Positions 46,901 to 61,900 of a DNA stretch of 64,000 nucleotides are shown here, piece by piece. Source of the stretch: Prosapia bicincta (taxonomy: Eukaryota; Arthropoda; Insecta; Hemiptera; Cercopidae); the NCBI GenBank assembly GCA_036971475.1, contig JBAIZL010000002.1, forward strand, positions 22,943,067 through 23,007,066, read 5' to 3'. A model generated the notes under the pieces. It was not told the DNA's origin, ran no database searches, and saw only the letters and a list, made by a program, of their open reading frames with translations. The position numbers and the translations under genes are program-made. Numbering within the stretch: position 1 is the first letter of the stretch; every line of letters begins with the position of its first letter.

Positions 46901-49900
46901 GTAGGCACTAGTTGGGGAAATCACTATAGGTAGGCACTAAAAAGATCGCTATAAGTAGGATGATACATAGCCTACTACAAGTTGCTAGGTAATATAAAGT
47001 ATTACTTTAGGGTTATCGGTAATTCAGTGGTAGAATATAGCACTAACAATAACCTGTAGGTGACCACTAGCAACAGGGACACTGTAGGCTATAGTAGGCA
47101 CTAGGGGGGGGGCGATCACTATAGGTAGGCACTAAAGATGATCGCTATAAGTAGGATGATACATAGCCTACTACAAGTTGCTAGGTAATATAAAGTATTA
47201 CTTTAGGGTTATCGGTAATACAGTGGTAGAATATAGCATTAACCATAACCTGTAGGTGACCACTAGCAACAGGGACACTGTAGGCTATAGTATTCACTAG
47301 GGAGGGGGGCGATCACTATAGGTAGGCACTAAAGAAGATCGCTATAAGTAGGATGATATATAGCCTACTACAAGTTGCTAGGTAATATAAAGTATTACTT
47401 TAGGGTTATCGGTAATACAGTGGTAGAATATAGCATTAACCATAACCTGTAGGTGACCACTAGCAACAGGGACACTGTAGGCTATAGGCACTAGTTGGGG
47501 AGATCACTATAGGTAAGCACTAAAGAAGATCGCTATAAGTAGGATGATACATAGCCTACTACAAGTTGGTAAGTAATCTAAAGAATGACTTTAGGGTTAT
47601 CGGTAATATAGTGGTAGAGTATAGCATTAACCATAACCTGTAGGTGACCACTAGCAACAGGGACACTGTAGGCTAGCTATATGTAGGCACTAGTGGGGGA
47701 GATCACTATAGGTAGGCACTAAAGAAGATCGCTATAAGTAGGATGATACATAGCCTACTACAAGTTGCTAGGTAATATAAAGTATTACTTTAGGGTTATC
47801 GGCAATACAGTGGTAGAATATAGCATTAACCATAACCTGTAAGTGACCACTAGCAACAGGGACACTGTAGGCTATAGTAGGCACTAGGGGGGGGCGATCA
47901 CTATAGGTAGGCACTAAAGAAGATGGCTATAAGTAGGATGATACATAGCCTACTACAAGTTGCTAGGTAATATAAAGTATTACTTTAGGGTTATCGGTAA
48001 TACAGTGGTAGAATATAGCACTAACCATAACCTGTAGGTGACCACTAGCAACAGGGACACTGTAGGCTATAGTAGGCACTGGGGGCGGGGCGATCACTAT
48101 AGGTAGGCACTAAAGATGATCGCTATAAGTAGGATGATACATAGCCTACTAAAAGTTGCTAGGTAATATAAAGTATTACTTTAGGGTTATCGGTAATACA
48201 GTGGTAGAATATAGTATTAACCATAACCTGTAGGTGACCACTAGCCACAGGGACACTGTAGGCTATAGTAGGCACTAGTTGGGGAGATCACTATAGGTAG
48301 GCACTAAAGAAGATCGCTATTAGTAGGATGATACATAGCCTACTACAAGTTGCTAGGTAATATAAAGCATTACTTTAGGGTTATCGGTAATACAGTGGTA
48401 GAATATAGCATTAACCTTAACCTGTAGGTGACCACTAGCAACAGGGATACTGTAGGCTATAGGCACTAGTTGGGGAGATCACTATAGGTAGGCACTAAAG
48501 AAGATCGCTATAAGTAGGATGATACATAGCCTACTACAAGTTGCTAGGTAATATAAAGTATTACTTTAGGGTATTCGGTAATACAGTGGTAGAATATAGC
48601 ATTAACCATAACCTGTAGGTGACCACTAGCAACAGGGACACTGTAGGCTATAGGCACTAGTTGGGGAGATCACTATAGGTAGGCACTAAAGAGGATCGCT
48701 ATAAGTAGGATGATACATAGCCTACTACAAGTTGCTAGGTAATAAAGTATTACTTTAGGGTTATCGGTAATACAGTGGTAGAATATAGCATTAACAATAA
48801 CCTGTAGGTGACCACTAGCAACAGGGACACTGTAGGCTATAGTAGGCACTAGGGGGGGGGGCGATCACTATAGGTAGGCACTAAAGAAGATCGCTATAAG
48901 TAGGATGCTACATAGCCTACAACAAGTTGCTAGGTAATATAAAGTATTACTTTAGGGTTATAGGTAATACAGTGGTAGAATATAGCATTAACCATAACCT
49001 GTAGGTGACCACTAGCAACATTGACACTGTAGGCTATAGGCACTAGTTGGGGAGATCACTATAGGTAGGCACTAAAGAAGATCGCTATAAGTAGGATGAT
49101 ACATAGCCTACTACAAGTCGGTAAGTAATCTAAAGTATTACTTTAGGGTTATCGGTAATACAGTGGTAGAATATAGCATTAACCATAACCTGTAGGTGAC
49201 CACTAGCAACAGGGAGACACTGTAGGCTATAGGCAATAGTTGAGGAGATCACTATAGGTAGGAACTAAAGCAGATCGCTATAAGTAGGATGATACATAGC
49301 CTACTACAAGTTGGTAAGTAATCTAAAGTATTACTTTAGGGTTATCGGTAATACAGTGGTAGAGTATAGCATTAACCATAACCTGTAGGTGACCACTAGC
49401 AACAGGGACACTGTAGGCTAGCTATATGTAGGCGCTAGTGGGGGAGATCACTACAGGTAGGCACTAAAGAAGATCGCTATAAGTAGGATGATACATAGCC
49501 TACTACAAGTTGCTAGGTAATATAAAGTATTACTTTAGGGTTATCGGCAATACAGTGGTAGAATATAGCATTAACCATAACCTGTAAGTGACCACTAGCA
49601 ACAGGGACACTGTAGGCTATAGTTGGCACTAGGGGGGGGCGATCACTATAGGTAGGCACTAAAGAAGATCGCTATAAGTAGGATGATACATAGCCTACTA
49701 CAAGTTGCTAGGTAATATAAAGTATTACTTTAGGGTTATCGGCAATACAGTGGTAGAATATAGCACTAACCATAACCTGTAGGTGACCACTAGCAACAGG
49801 GACACTGTAGGCTATAGTAGGCACTGGGGGCGGGGCGATCACTATAGGTAGGCACTAAAGATGATCGCTATAAGTAGGATGATACATAGCCTACTAAAAG

Positions 49901-52900
49901 TTGCTAGGTAATATAAAGTATTACTTTAGGGTTATCGGTAATACAGTGGTAGAATATAGTATTAACCATAACCTGTAGGTGACCACTAGCCACAGGGACA
50001 CTGTAGGCTATAGTAGGCACTAGTTGGGGAGATCACTATAGGTAGGCACTAAAGAAGATCGCTATAAGTAGGATGATACATAGCCTACTACAAGTTGCTA
50101 GGTAATATAAAGCATTACTTTAGGGTTATCGGTAATACAGTGGTAGAATATAGCATTAACCTTAACCTGTAGGCGACCACTAGCAACAGGGATACTGTAG
50201 GCTATAGGCACTAGTTGGGGAGATCACTATAGGTAGGCACTAAAGAAGATCGCTATAAGTAGGATGATACATAGCCTACTACAAGTTGCTAGGTAATATA
50301 AAGTATTACTTTAGGGTATTCGGTAATACAGTGGTAGAATATAGCATTAACCATAACCTGTAGGTGACCACTAGCAACAGGGACACTGTAGGCTATAGGC
50401 ACTAGTTGGGGAGATCACTATAGGTAGGCACTAAAGAGGATCGCTATAAGTAGGATGATACATAGCCTACTACAAGTTGCTAGGTAATATAAAGTATTAC
50501 TTTAGGGTTATCGGTAATACAGTGGTAGAATATAGCATTAACAATAACCTGTAGGTGACCACTAGCAACAGGGACACTGTAGGCTATAGTAGGCACTAGG
50601 GGGGGGGGCGATCACTATAGGTAGGCACTAAAGAAGATCGCTATAAGTAGGATGATACATAGCCTACTACAAGTTGGTAAGTAATCTAAAGTATTACTTT
50701 AGGGTTATCGGTAATACAGTGGTAGAATATAGCATTAACCATAACCTGTAGGTGACCACTAGCAACAGGGAGACACTGTAGGCTATAGGCAATAGTTGAG
50801 GAGATCACTATAGGTAGGAACTAAAGCAGATCGCTATAAGTAGGATGATACATAGCCTAATACAAGTTGGTAAGTAATCTAAAGTATTACTTTAGGGTTA
50901 TCGGTAACACAGTGGTAGAATATAGCTCTAACCATAACCTGTAGGTGACCACTAGCAACAGGGACACTGTAGGCTATAGGCACTAGTTGAGGAGATCACT
51001 ATAGGTAGGCACTAAAGAAGATCGCTATAAGTAGGATGATACATAGCCTACTACAAGTTGGTAAGTAATCTAAAGTATTACTATAGGGTTATCGGTAATA
51101 CAGTGGTAGAATATAGCATTAACCATAACCTGTAGGTGACCACTAGCCACATGGACACTGTAGGCTATAGTAGGCACTAGTTGGTGAAATCGCTATAGGT
51201 AGGCACTAAAGAAGATCGCTATAAGTAGGATGATACATAGCCTACTACAAGTTGCTAGGTAATATAAAGTATTACTTTAGGGTTATCGGTAATACAGTGG
51301 TAGAATATAGCATTAACCATAACCTGTAGGTGACCACTAGCAACAGGGACACTGTAGGCTATAGTATTCACTAGGGAGGGGGGCGATCACTATAGGTAGG
51401 CACTAAAGAAGATCGCTATAAGTAGGATGATATATAGCCTACTACAAGTTGCTAGGTAATATAAAGTATTACTTTAGGGTTATCGGTAATACAGTGGTAG
51501 AATATAGCATTAACCATAACCTGTAGGTGACCACTAGCAACAGGGACACTGTAGGCTATAGGCACTAGTTGGGGAGATCACTATAGGTAGGCACTAAAGA
51601 AGATCGCTATAAGTAGGATGATACATAGCCTACTACAAGTTGCTAGGTAATATAAAGTATTACTTTAGGGTTATCGGCAATACAGTGGTAGAATATAGCA
51701 TTAACCATAACCTGTAAGTGACCACTAGCAACAGGGACACTGTAGGCTATAGTAGGCACTAGTGGGGGCGATCACTATAGGTAGGCACTAAAGAAGATCG
51801 CTATAAGTAGGATGATACATAGCCTACTACAAGTTGCTAGGTAATATAAAGTATTACTTTAGGGTTATCGGCAATACAGTGGTAGAATATAGCACTAACC
51901 ATAACCTGTAGGTGACCACTAGCAACAGGGACACTGTAGGCTATAGTAGGCACTGGGGGCAGGGCGATCACTATAGGTAGGCACTAAAGAAGATCGCTAT
52001 AAGTAGGATGATACATAGCCTACTAAAAGTTGCTAGGTAATATAAAGTATTACTTTAGGGTTATCGGTAATACAGTGGTAGAATATAGCATTAACCATAA
52101 CCTGTTGGTGACCACTAGCAACAGGGACACTGTAGGCTATATGTAGGCACTAGTGGGGGAGATCACTATAGGTAGGCACTAAAGAAGATCGCTATAAGTA
52201 GGATGATACATAGCCTACTACAAGATGCAAGGTAATATAAAGTATTACTTTAGGGTTATCGGTAATACAGTGGTAGAATATAGCATTAACCATAACCTGT
52301 AGGTGACCATTAGCAACAGGGACACTGTAGGCTATAGTAGGCACTAGGGGGGGGGGTGGCGATCACTATAGGTAGGCACTAACGAAGATCGCTATAAGTA
52401 GGATGATACATAGCCTACTACAAGTTGCTATTTAATATAAAGTATTACTTTAGGGTTATTGGTAATACAGTGGTACAATATAGCATTAACCATAACCTGT
52501 AGGTGACCACTAGCAACAGGGACACTGTAGGCTATAGAAGGCACTAGGGGGGGAGATCACTATATGTAGGCACTGTGGGGGAGATCACTATAGGTAGGCA
52601 CTAAAGAAGATCGCTATAAGTAGGATGATACATAGCCTACTACAAGTTGCTAGGTAATATAAAGTATTACTTTAGGGTTATCGGTAATACAGTGGTAGAA
52701 TATAGCATTAACCATAACCTGTAGGTGACCACTAGCAACAGGGACACTGAAGGCTATATGTAGGCACTAGTGGTGGAGATCACTATAGGTACGCACTAAA
52801 GAGGATCGCTATAAGTAGGATGATACATAGCGTACTACAGAATGCTAGGTAATATAAAGTATTACATTTGGGTTATCGGTAATACAGTGGTCGAATATAG

Positions 52901-55900
52901 CATTAACCATAACCTGTAGGTGACCACTAGCAATAGGGACACTGTAGGCTATATGTAGGCACTAGTGGGGGAGATCACTATAGGTACGCACTAAAGAAGA
53001 TCGCTATAAGTAGGATGATACATAGCCTACTACAAGTTGCTAGGTATTATAAAGTATTACTTTAGGGTTATCGGTAATACCTAGTGGTAGAATATAGTAT
53101 TAACCATAACCTGTAGGTGACCACTAGCCACAGGGACACTGTAGGCTATAGTAGGCACTAGTTGGGGAGATCACTATAGGTAGGCACTAAAGAAGATCGC
53201 TATAAGTAGGATGATACATAGCCTACTACAAGTTGGTAAGTAATCTAAAATATTACTTTAGGGTTATCGGTAATACAGTGGTGGAATATAGCATTAACCA
53301 TAACCTGTAAGTGACCACTAGCCACAGGGACACTGTAGGCTATAGGCACTAGTTGGGGGGATCACTATAGGTAGGCACTAAAGAAGATCGCTATAAGTAG
53401 GATGATACATAGCCTACTACAAGTTGCTAGGTAATATAAAGTATTACTTTAGGGTTATCGGTAATACAGTGGTGGAATATAGCATTAACCATAACCTGTA
53501 GGTGACCACTAGCCACATGGACACTGTAGGCTATATGTAGGCACTAGTGGGGGAGATCACTATAGGTAGGCACTAAAGAAGATCGCTATAAGTAAGATGA
53601 TACATAGCCTACTACAAGTTGCTAGGTAATATAAAGTATTACTTTAGGGTTATCGGTAATACCTAGTGGTAGAATATAGTATTAACCATAACCTGTAGGT
53701 GACCACTAGCCACAGGGACACTGTAGGCTATAGTAGGAACTAGTTGGGGAGATCACTATAGGTAGGCACTAAAGAAGATCGCTATAAGTAGGATGATACA
53801 TAGCCTACTACAAGTTGCTAGGTAATATAAAGTATTACTTTAGGGTTATCGGTAATACAGTGGTAGAATATAGCATTAACCTTAACCTGTAGGTGACCAC
53901 TAGCAACAGGGATACTGTAGGCTATAGGCACTAGTTGGGGAGATCACTATAGGTAGGCACTAAAGAAGATCGCTATAAGTAGGATGATACATAGCCTACT
54001 ACAACTTGCTAGGTAATATAAAGTATTACTTTAGGGTATTCGGTAATACAGTGGTAGAATAAAGCATTAACCATAACCTGTAGGTGACCACTAGCAACAG
54101 GGACACTGTAGGCTATAGGCACTAGGGAGGGGGGCGATCACTATATGTAGGCACTATAGAGGATCGCTATAAGTAGGATGATACATAGCCTACTACAAGT
54201 TGCTAGGTAATATAAAGTTTTACTTTAGGGTTATCGGTAATACAGTGGTAGAATATAGCATTAACAATAACCTGTAGGTGACCACTAGCAACAGGGACAC
54301 TGTAGGCTATAGTAGGCACTAGGGGGGGGGGCGATCACTATAGGGAGGCACTAAAGAAGATCGCTATAAGTAGGATGATACATAGCCTACTACTAGTTGC
54401 TAGGTAATATAAAGTATTACTTTAGGGTTATCGGTAATACAGTGGTAGAATATAGCATTAACTATAACCTGTAAGTGACCACTAGCCACAGGGACACTGT
54501 AGGCTATAGTACTCACTAGGGGGGGGGGGGAGATCACTATAGGTAGGCACTAAAGAAGATCGCTATAAGTAGGATGATACATAGCCTACTACAAGTTGCT
54601 AGGTAAAATAAAGTATTACTTTAGGGTTATAGGTAATACAGTGGTAGAATATAGCATTAACCATAACCTGTAGGTGACCACTAGCAACATTGACACTGTA
54701 GGCTATAGGCACTAGTTGGGGAGATCACTATAGGTAGGCACTAAAGAAGATCGCTATAAGTAGGATGATACATAGCCTACTACAAGTTGCTAGGTAATAT
54801 AAAGTATTACTTTAGGGTTATAGGTAATACAGTGGTAGAATATAGCATTAACAATAACCTGTAGGTGACCACTAGCAACAGGGACACTGTAGGCTATAGT
54901 AGGAACTAGGGGGGGGGAGATCACTGTAGGTAGGCACTAAAGAAGATCGCTATAAGTAGGATGATACATAGCCTACTACAAGTTGCTAGGTAATATAAAG
55001 TATTACTTTAGGGTTATAGGTAATACAGTGGTAGAATATAGCATTAACCATAACCTGTAGGTGACCACTAGCAACATTGACACTGTAGGCTATAGGCACT
55101 AGTTGGGGAGATCACTATAGGTAGGCACTAAAGAAGATCGCTATAAATAGGATGATACATAGCCTACTACAAGTTGGTAAGTAAATTAAAGTATTACTTT
55201 AGGGTTATCGGTAATACAGTGGTAGAATATAGCATTAACCATAACCTGTAGGTGAACACTAGCAACAGGGAGACACTGTAGGCTATAGGCACTAGTTGAA
55301 GAGATCACTATAGGTAGGCACTAAAGCAGATCGCTATAAGTAGGATGATACATAGCCTACTACAAGTTGGTAAGTAATCTAATGTATTACTTTAGGGTTA
55401 TCGGCAATACAGTGGTAGAATATAGCTTTAACCATAACCTGTAGGTGACCACTAGCAACAGGGACACTGTAGGCTATAGGCACTAGTTGAGGAGATCACT
55501 ATAGGTAGGCACTAAAGAAGATCGCTATAAGTAGGATGATACATAGCCTACTACGAGTTGGTAAGTAATCTAAAGTATTACTTTAGGGTTATCGGTAATA
55601 CAGTTGTAGAATATAGCATTAACCATAACCTGTAGGTGACCACTAGCAACAGGGACACTGTAGGCTATAGGCACTAGTTGGGGAGATCACTATAAGGAGG
55701 CACTAAAGAAGATCGCTATAAGTAGGATGATACATAGCCTACTACAAGTTGGTAAGTAATCTAAAGTATTACTTTAGGGTTATCGGTAATACAGTGGTGG
55801 AATATAGCATTAACCATAACCTGTAGGTGACCACTAGCAACAGGGACACTGTAGGCTAGCTATATGTAGGCACTAGTGGGGGAGATCACTATAGGTACGC

Positions 55901-58900
55901 ACTAAAGAGGATCTCTATAAGTAGGATGATACATAGCGTACTACAAATTGCTAGGTAATATAAAGTATTACATTAGGGTTATTGGTAATACAGTGGTAGA
56001 ATATAGCATTAACCATAACCTGTAGGTGACCACTAGCAATAGGGACACTGTAGGCTATATGTAGGCACTAGTGGGGGAGATCACTATAGGTACGCACTGA
56101 AGAAGATCGCTATAAGTAGGATGATACATAGCCTACTACAAATTGCTAGGTAATATAAAGTATTACTTTAGGGTTATCGGTAATACCTAGTGGTACAATA
56201 TAGTATTAACCATAACCTTTAGGTGACCACTAGCCACAGGGACACTGTAGGCTATAGGCTCTAGTTGAGGAGATCACTATAGGTAGGCACTAAAGAAGAT
56301 CGCTATAAGTAGGATGATACATAGCCTACTACAAGTTGGTAAGTAATCTAAAATATTACTTTTGGGTTATCGGTAATACAGTGGCGGAATATAGCATTAA
56401 CCATAACCTGTAGGTGACCACTAGCCACAGGGACACTGTAGGCTATAGGTACTAGTTGGGGAGATCACTATAGGTAGGCACTAAAGACGATCGCTATAAG
56501 TAGGATGATACATAGCCTACTACAAGTTGGTAAGTAATCTAAAGTAATTCTTTAGCTTTATCGGTAATACAGTGGTAGAATATAGCATTAACCATAACCT
56601 GTAGGTGACCACTAGCAACAGGGAGACACTGTAGGCTATAGGCACTAGTTGAGGAGATCACTATAGGTAGGCACTAAAGAAGATCGCTATAAGTAGGATG
56701 ATACATAGCCTACTACAAGTTGCTAGGTAATATAAAGTATTACTTTAGGGTTATCGGTAATACAGTGGTGGAATATAGCATTAACCATAACCTGTAGGTG
56801 ACCACTAGCCACATGGACACTGTAGGCTATATGTAGGCACTAGTGGGGGAGATCACTATAGGTAGGCACTAAAGAAGATCGCTAAAAGTAAGATGATACA
56901 TAGCCTACTACAAGTTGCTAGGTAATATAAAGTATTACTTTAGGGTTATCGGTAATACCTAGTGGTAGAATATAGTATTAACCATAACCTGTAGGTGACC
57001 ACTAGCCACAGGGACACTGTAGGCTATAGTAGGAACTAGTTGGGGAGATCACTATAGGTAGGCACTAAAGAAGATCGCTATAAGTAGGATGATACATAGC
57101 CTACTACAAGTTGCTAGGTAATATAAAGTATTACTTTAGGGTTATCGGTAATACAGTGGTAGAATATAGCATTAACCTTAACCTGTAGGTGACCACTAGC
57201 AACAGGGATACTGTAGGCTATAGGCACTAGTTGGGGAGATCACTATAGGTAGGCACTAAAGAAGATCGCTATAAGTAGGATGATACATAGAGTACTACAA
57301 CTTGCTAGGTAATATAAAGTATTACTTTAGGGTATTCGGTAATACAGTGGTAGAATAAAGCATTAACCATAACCTGTAGGTGACCACTAGCAACAGGGAC
57401 ACTGTAGGCTATAGGCACTAGGGAGGGGGGCGATCACTATATGTAGGCACTATAGAGGATCGCTATAAGTAGGATGATACATAGCCTACTACAAGTTGCT
57501 AGGTAATATAAAGTTTTACTTTAGGGTTATCGGTAATACAGTGGTAGAATATAGCATTAACAATAACCTGTAGGTGACCACTAGCAACAGGGACACTGTA
57601 GGCTATAGTAGGCACTAGGGGGGGGGCGATCACTATAGGTAGGCACTAAAGAAGATCGCTATAAGTAGGATGATACATAGCCTACTACAAGTTGCTAGGT
57701 AAAATAAAGTATTACTTTAGGGTTATAGGTAATACAGTGGTAGAATATAGCATTAACCATAACCTGTAGGTGACCACTAGCAACATTGACACTGTAGGCT
57801 ATAGGCACTAGTTGGGGAGATCACTATAGGTAGGCACTAAAGAAGATCGCTATAAGTAGGATGATACATAGCCTACTACAAGTTGCTAGGTAATATAAAG
57901 TATTACTTTAGGGTTATAGGTAATACAGTGGTAGAATATAGCATTAACAATAACCTGTAGGTGACCACTAGCAACAGGGACACTGTAGGCTATAGTAGGA
58001 ACTAGGGGGGGGGAGATCACTGTAGGTAGGCACTGAAGAAGATCGCTATAAGTAGGATGATACATAGCCTACTACAAGTTGCTAGGTAATATAAAGTATT
58101 ACTTTAGGGTTATAGGTAATACAGTGGTAGAATATAGCATTAACCATAACCTGTAGGTGACCACTAGCAACATTGACACTGTAGGCTATAGGCACTAGTT
58201 GGGGAGATCACTATAGGTAGGCACTAAAGAAGATCGCTATAAATAGGATGATACATAGCCTACTACAAGTTGGTAAGTAAATTAAAGTATTACTTTAGGG
58301 TTATCGGTAATACAGTGGTAGAATATAGCATTAACCATAACCTGTAGGTGAACACTAGCAACAGGGAGACACTGTAGGCTATAGGCACTAGTTGAAGAGA
58401 TCACTATAGGTAGGCACTAAAGCAGATCGCTATAAGTAGGATGATACATAGCCTACTACAAGTTGGTAAGTAATCTAATGTATTACTTTAGGGTTATCGG
58501 CAATACAGTGGTAGAATATAGCTTTAACCATAACCTGTAGGTGACCACTAGCAACAGGGACACTGTAGGCTATAGGCACTAGTTGAGGAGATCACTATAG
58601 GTAGGCACTAAAGAAGATCGCTATAAGTAGGATGATACATAGCCTACTACGAGTTGGTAAGTAATCTAAAGTATTACTTTAGGGTTATCGGTAATACAGT
58701 TGTAGAATATAGCATTAACCATAACCTGTAGGTGACCACTAGCAACAGGGACACTGTAGGCTATAGGCACTAGTTGGGGAGATCACTATAAGGAGGCACT
58801 AAAGAAGATCGCTATAAGTAGGATGATACATAGCCTACTACAAGTTGGTAAGTAATCTAAAGTATTACTTTAGGGTTATCGGTAATACAGTGGTGGAATA

Positions 58901-61900
58901 TAGCATTAACCATAACCTGTAGGTGACCACTAGCAACAGGGACACTGTAGGCTAGCTATATGTAGGCACTAGTGGGGGAGATCACTATAGGTACGCACTA
59001 AAGAGGATCTCTATAAGTAGGATGATACATAGCGTACTACAAATTGCTAGGTAATATAAAGTATTACATTAGGGTTATTGGTAATACAGTGGTAGAATAT
59101 AGCATTAACCATAACCTGTAGGTGACCACTAGCAATAGGGACACTGTAGGCTATATGTAGGCACTAGTGGGGGAGATCACTATAGGTACGCACTGAAGAA
59201 GATCGCTATAAGTAGGATGATACATAGCCTACTACAAATTGCTAGGTAATATAAAGTATTACTTTAGGGTTATCGGTAATACCTAGTGGTACAATATAGT
59301 ATTAACCATAACCTTTAGGTGACCACTAGCCACAGGGACACTGTAGGCTATAGGCTCTAGTTGAGGAGATCACTATAGGTAGGCACTAAAGAAGATCGCT
59401 ATAAGTAGGATGATACATAGCCTACTACAAGTTGGTAAGTAATCTAAAATATTACTTTTGGGTTATCGGTAATACAGTGGCGGAATATAGCATTAACCAT
59501 AACCTGTAGGTGACCACTAGCCACAGGGACACTGTAGGCTATAGGTACTAGTTGGGGAGATCACTATAGGTAGGCACTAAAGACGATCGCTATAAGTAGG
59601 ATGATACATAGCCTACTACAAGTTGGTAAGTAATCTAAAGTAATTCTTTAGCTTTATCGGTAATACAGTGGTAGAATATAGCATTAACCATAACCTGTAG
59701 GTGACCACTAGCAACAGGGAGACACTGTAGGCTATAGGCACTAGTTGAGGAGATCACTATAGGTAGGCACTAAAGAAGATCGCTATAAGTAGGATGATAC
59801 ATAGCCTACTACAAGTTGCTAGGTAATATAAAGTATTACTTTAGGGTTATCGGTAATACAGTGGTGGAATATAGCATTAACCATAACCTGTAGGTGACCA
59901 CTAGCCACATGGACACTGTAGGCTATATGTAGGCACTAGTGGGGGAGATCACTATAGGTAGGCACTAAAGAAGATCGCTAAAAGTAAGATGATACATAGC
60001 CTACTACAAGTTGCTAGGTAATATAAAGTATTACTTTAGGGTTATCGGTAATACCTAGTGGTAGAATATAGTATTAACCATAACCTGTAGGTGACCACTA
60101 GCCACAGGGACACTGTAGGCTATAGTAGGAACTAGTTGGGGAGATCACTATAGGTAGGCACTAAAGAAGATCGCTATAAGTAGGATGATACATAGCCTAC
60201 TACAAGTTGCTAGGTAATATAAAGTATTACTTTAGGGTTATCGGTAATACAGTGGTAGAATATAGCATTAACCTTAACCTGTAGGTGACCACTAGCAACA
60301 GGGATACTGTAGGCTATAGGCACTAGTTGGGGAGATCACTATAGGTAGGCACTAAAGAAGATCGCTATAAGTAGGATGATACATAGAGTACTACAACTTG
60401 CTAGGTAATATAAAGTATTACTTTAGGGTATTCGGTAATACAGTGGTAGAATAAAGCATTAACCATAACCTGTAGGTGACCACTAGCAACAGGGACACTG
60501 TAGGCTATAGGCACTAGGGAGGGGGGCGATCACTATATGTAGGCACTATAGAGGATCGCTATAAGTAGGATGATACATAGCCTACTACAAGTTGCTAGGT
60601 AATATAAAGTTTTACTTTAGGGTTATCGGTAATACAGTGGTAGAATATAGCATTAACAATAACCTGTAGGTGACCACTAGCAACAGGGACACTGTAGGCT
60701 ATAGTAGGCACTAGGGGGGGGGCGATCACTATAGGTAGGCACTAAAGAAGATCGCTATAAGTAGGATGATACATAGCCTACTACAAGTTGCTAGGTAAAA
60801 TAAAGTATTACTTTAGGGTTATAGGTAATACAGTGGTAGAATATAGCATTAACCATAACCTGTAGGTGACCACTAGCAACATTGACACTGTAGGCTATAG
60901 GCACTAGTTGGGGAGATCACTATAGGTAGGCACTAAAGAAGATCGCTATAAGTAGGATGATACATAGCCTACTACAAGTTGCTAGGTAATATAAAGTATT
61001 ACTTTAGGGTTATAGGTAATACAGTGGTAGAATATAGCATTAACAATAACCTGTAGGTGACCACTAGCAACAGGGACACTGTAGGCTATAGTAGGAACTA
61101 GGGGGGGGGGAGATCACTATAGGTAGGCACTAAAGAAGATCGCTATAAGTAGGATGATACATAGCCTACTACAAGTTGCTAGGTAATATAAAGTATTACT
61201 TTAGGGTTATAGGTAATACAGTGGTAGAATATAGCATTAACCATAACCTGTAGGTGACCACTAGCAACATTGACACTGTAGGCTATAGGCACTAGTTGGG
61301 GAGATCACTATAGGTAGGCACTAAAGAAGATCGCTATAAGTAGGATGATACATAGCCTACTACAAGTTGGTAAGTAAATTAAAGTATTACTTTAGGGTTA
61401 TCGGTAATACAGTGGTAGAATATAGCATTAACCATAACCTGTAGGTGACCACTAGCAACAGGGAGACACTGTAGGCTATAGGCACTAGTTGAGGAGATCA
61501 CTATAGGTAGGCACTAAAGCAGATCGCTATAAGTAGGATGATACATAGCCTACTACAAGTTGGTAAGTAATCTAATGTATTACTTTAGGGTTATCGGCAA
61601 TACAGTGGTAGAATATAGCTTTAACCATAACCTGTAGGTGACCACTAGCAACAGGGACACTGTAGGCTATAGGCACTAGTTGAGGAGATCACTATAGGTA
61701 GGCACTAAAGAAGATCGCTATAAGTAGGATGATACATAGCCTACTACGAGTTGGTAAGTAATCTAAAGTAATACTTTAGGGTTATCGGTAATACAGTTGT
61801 AGAATATAGCATTAACCATAACCTGTAGGTGACCACTAGCAACAGGGACACTGTAGGCCATAGGCACTAGTTGGGGAGATCACTATAAGGAGGCACTAAA

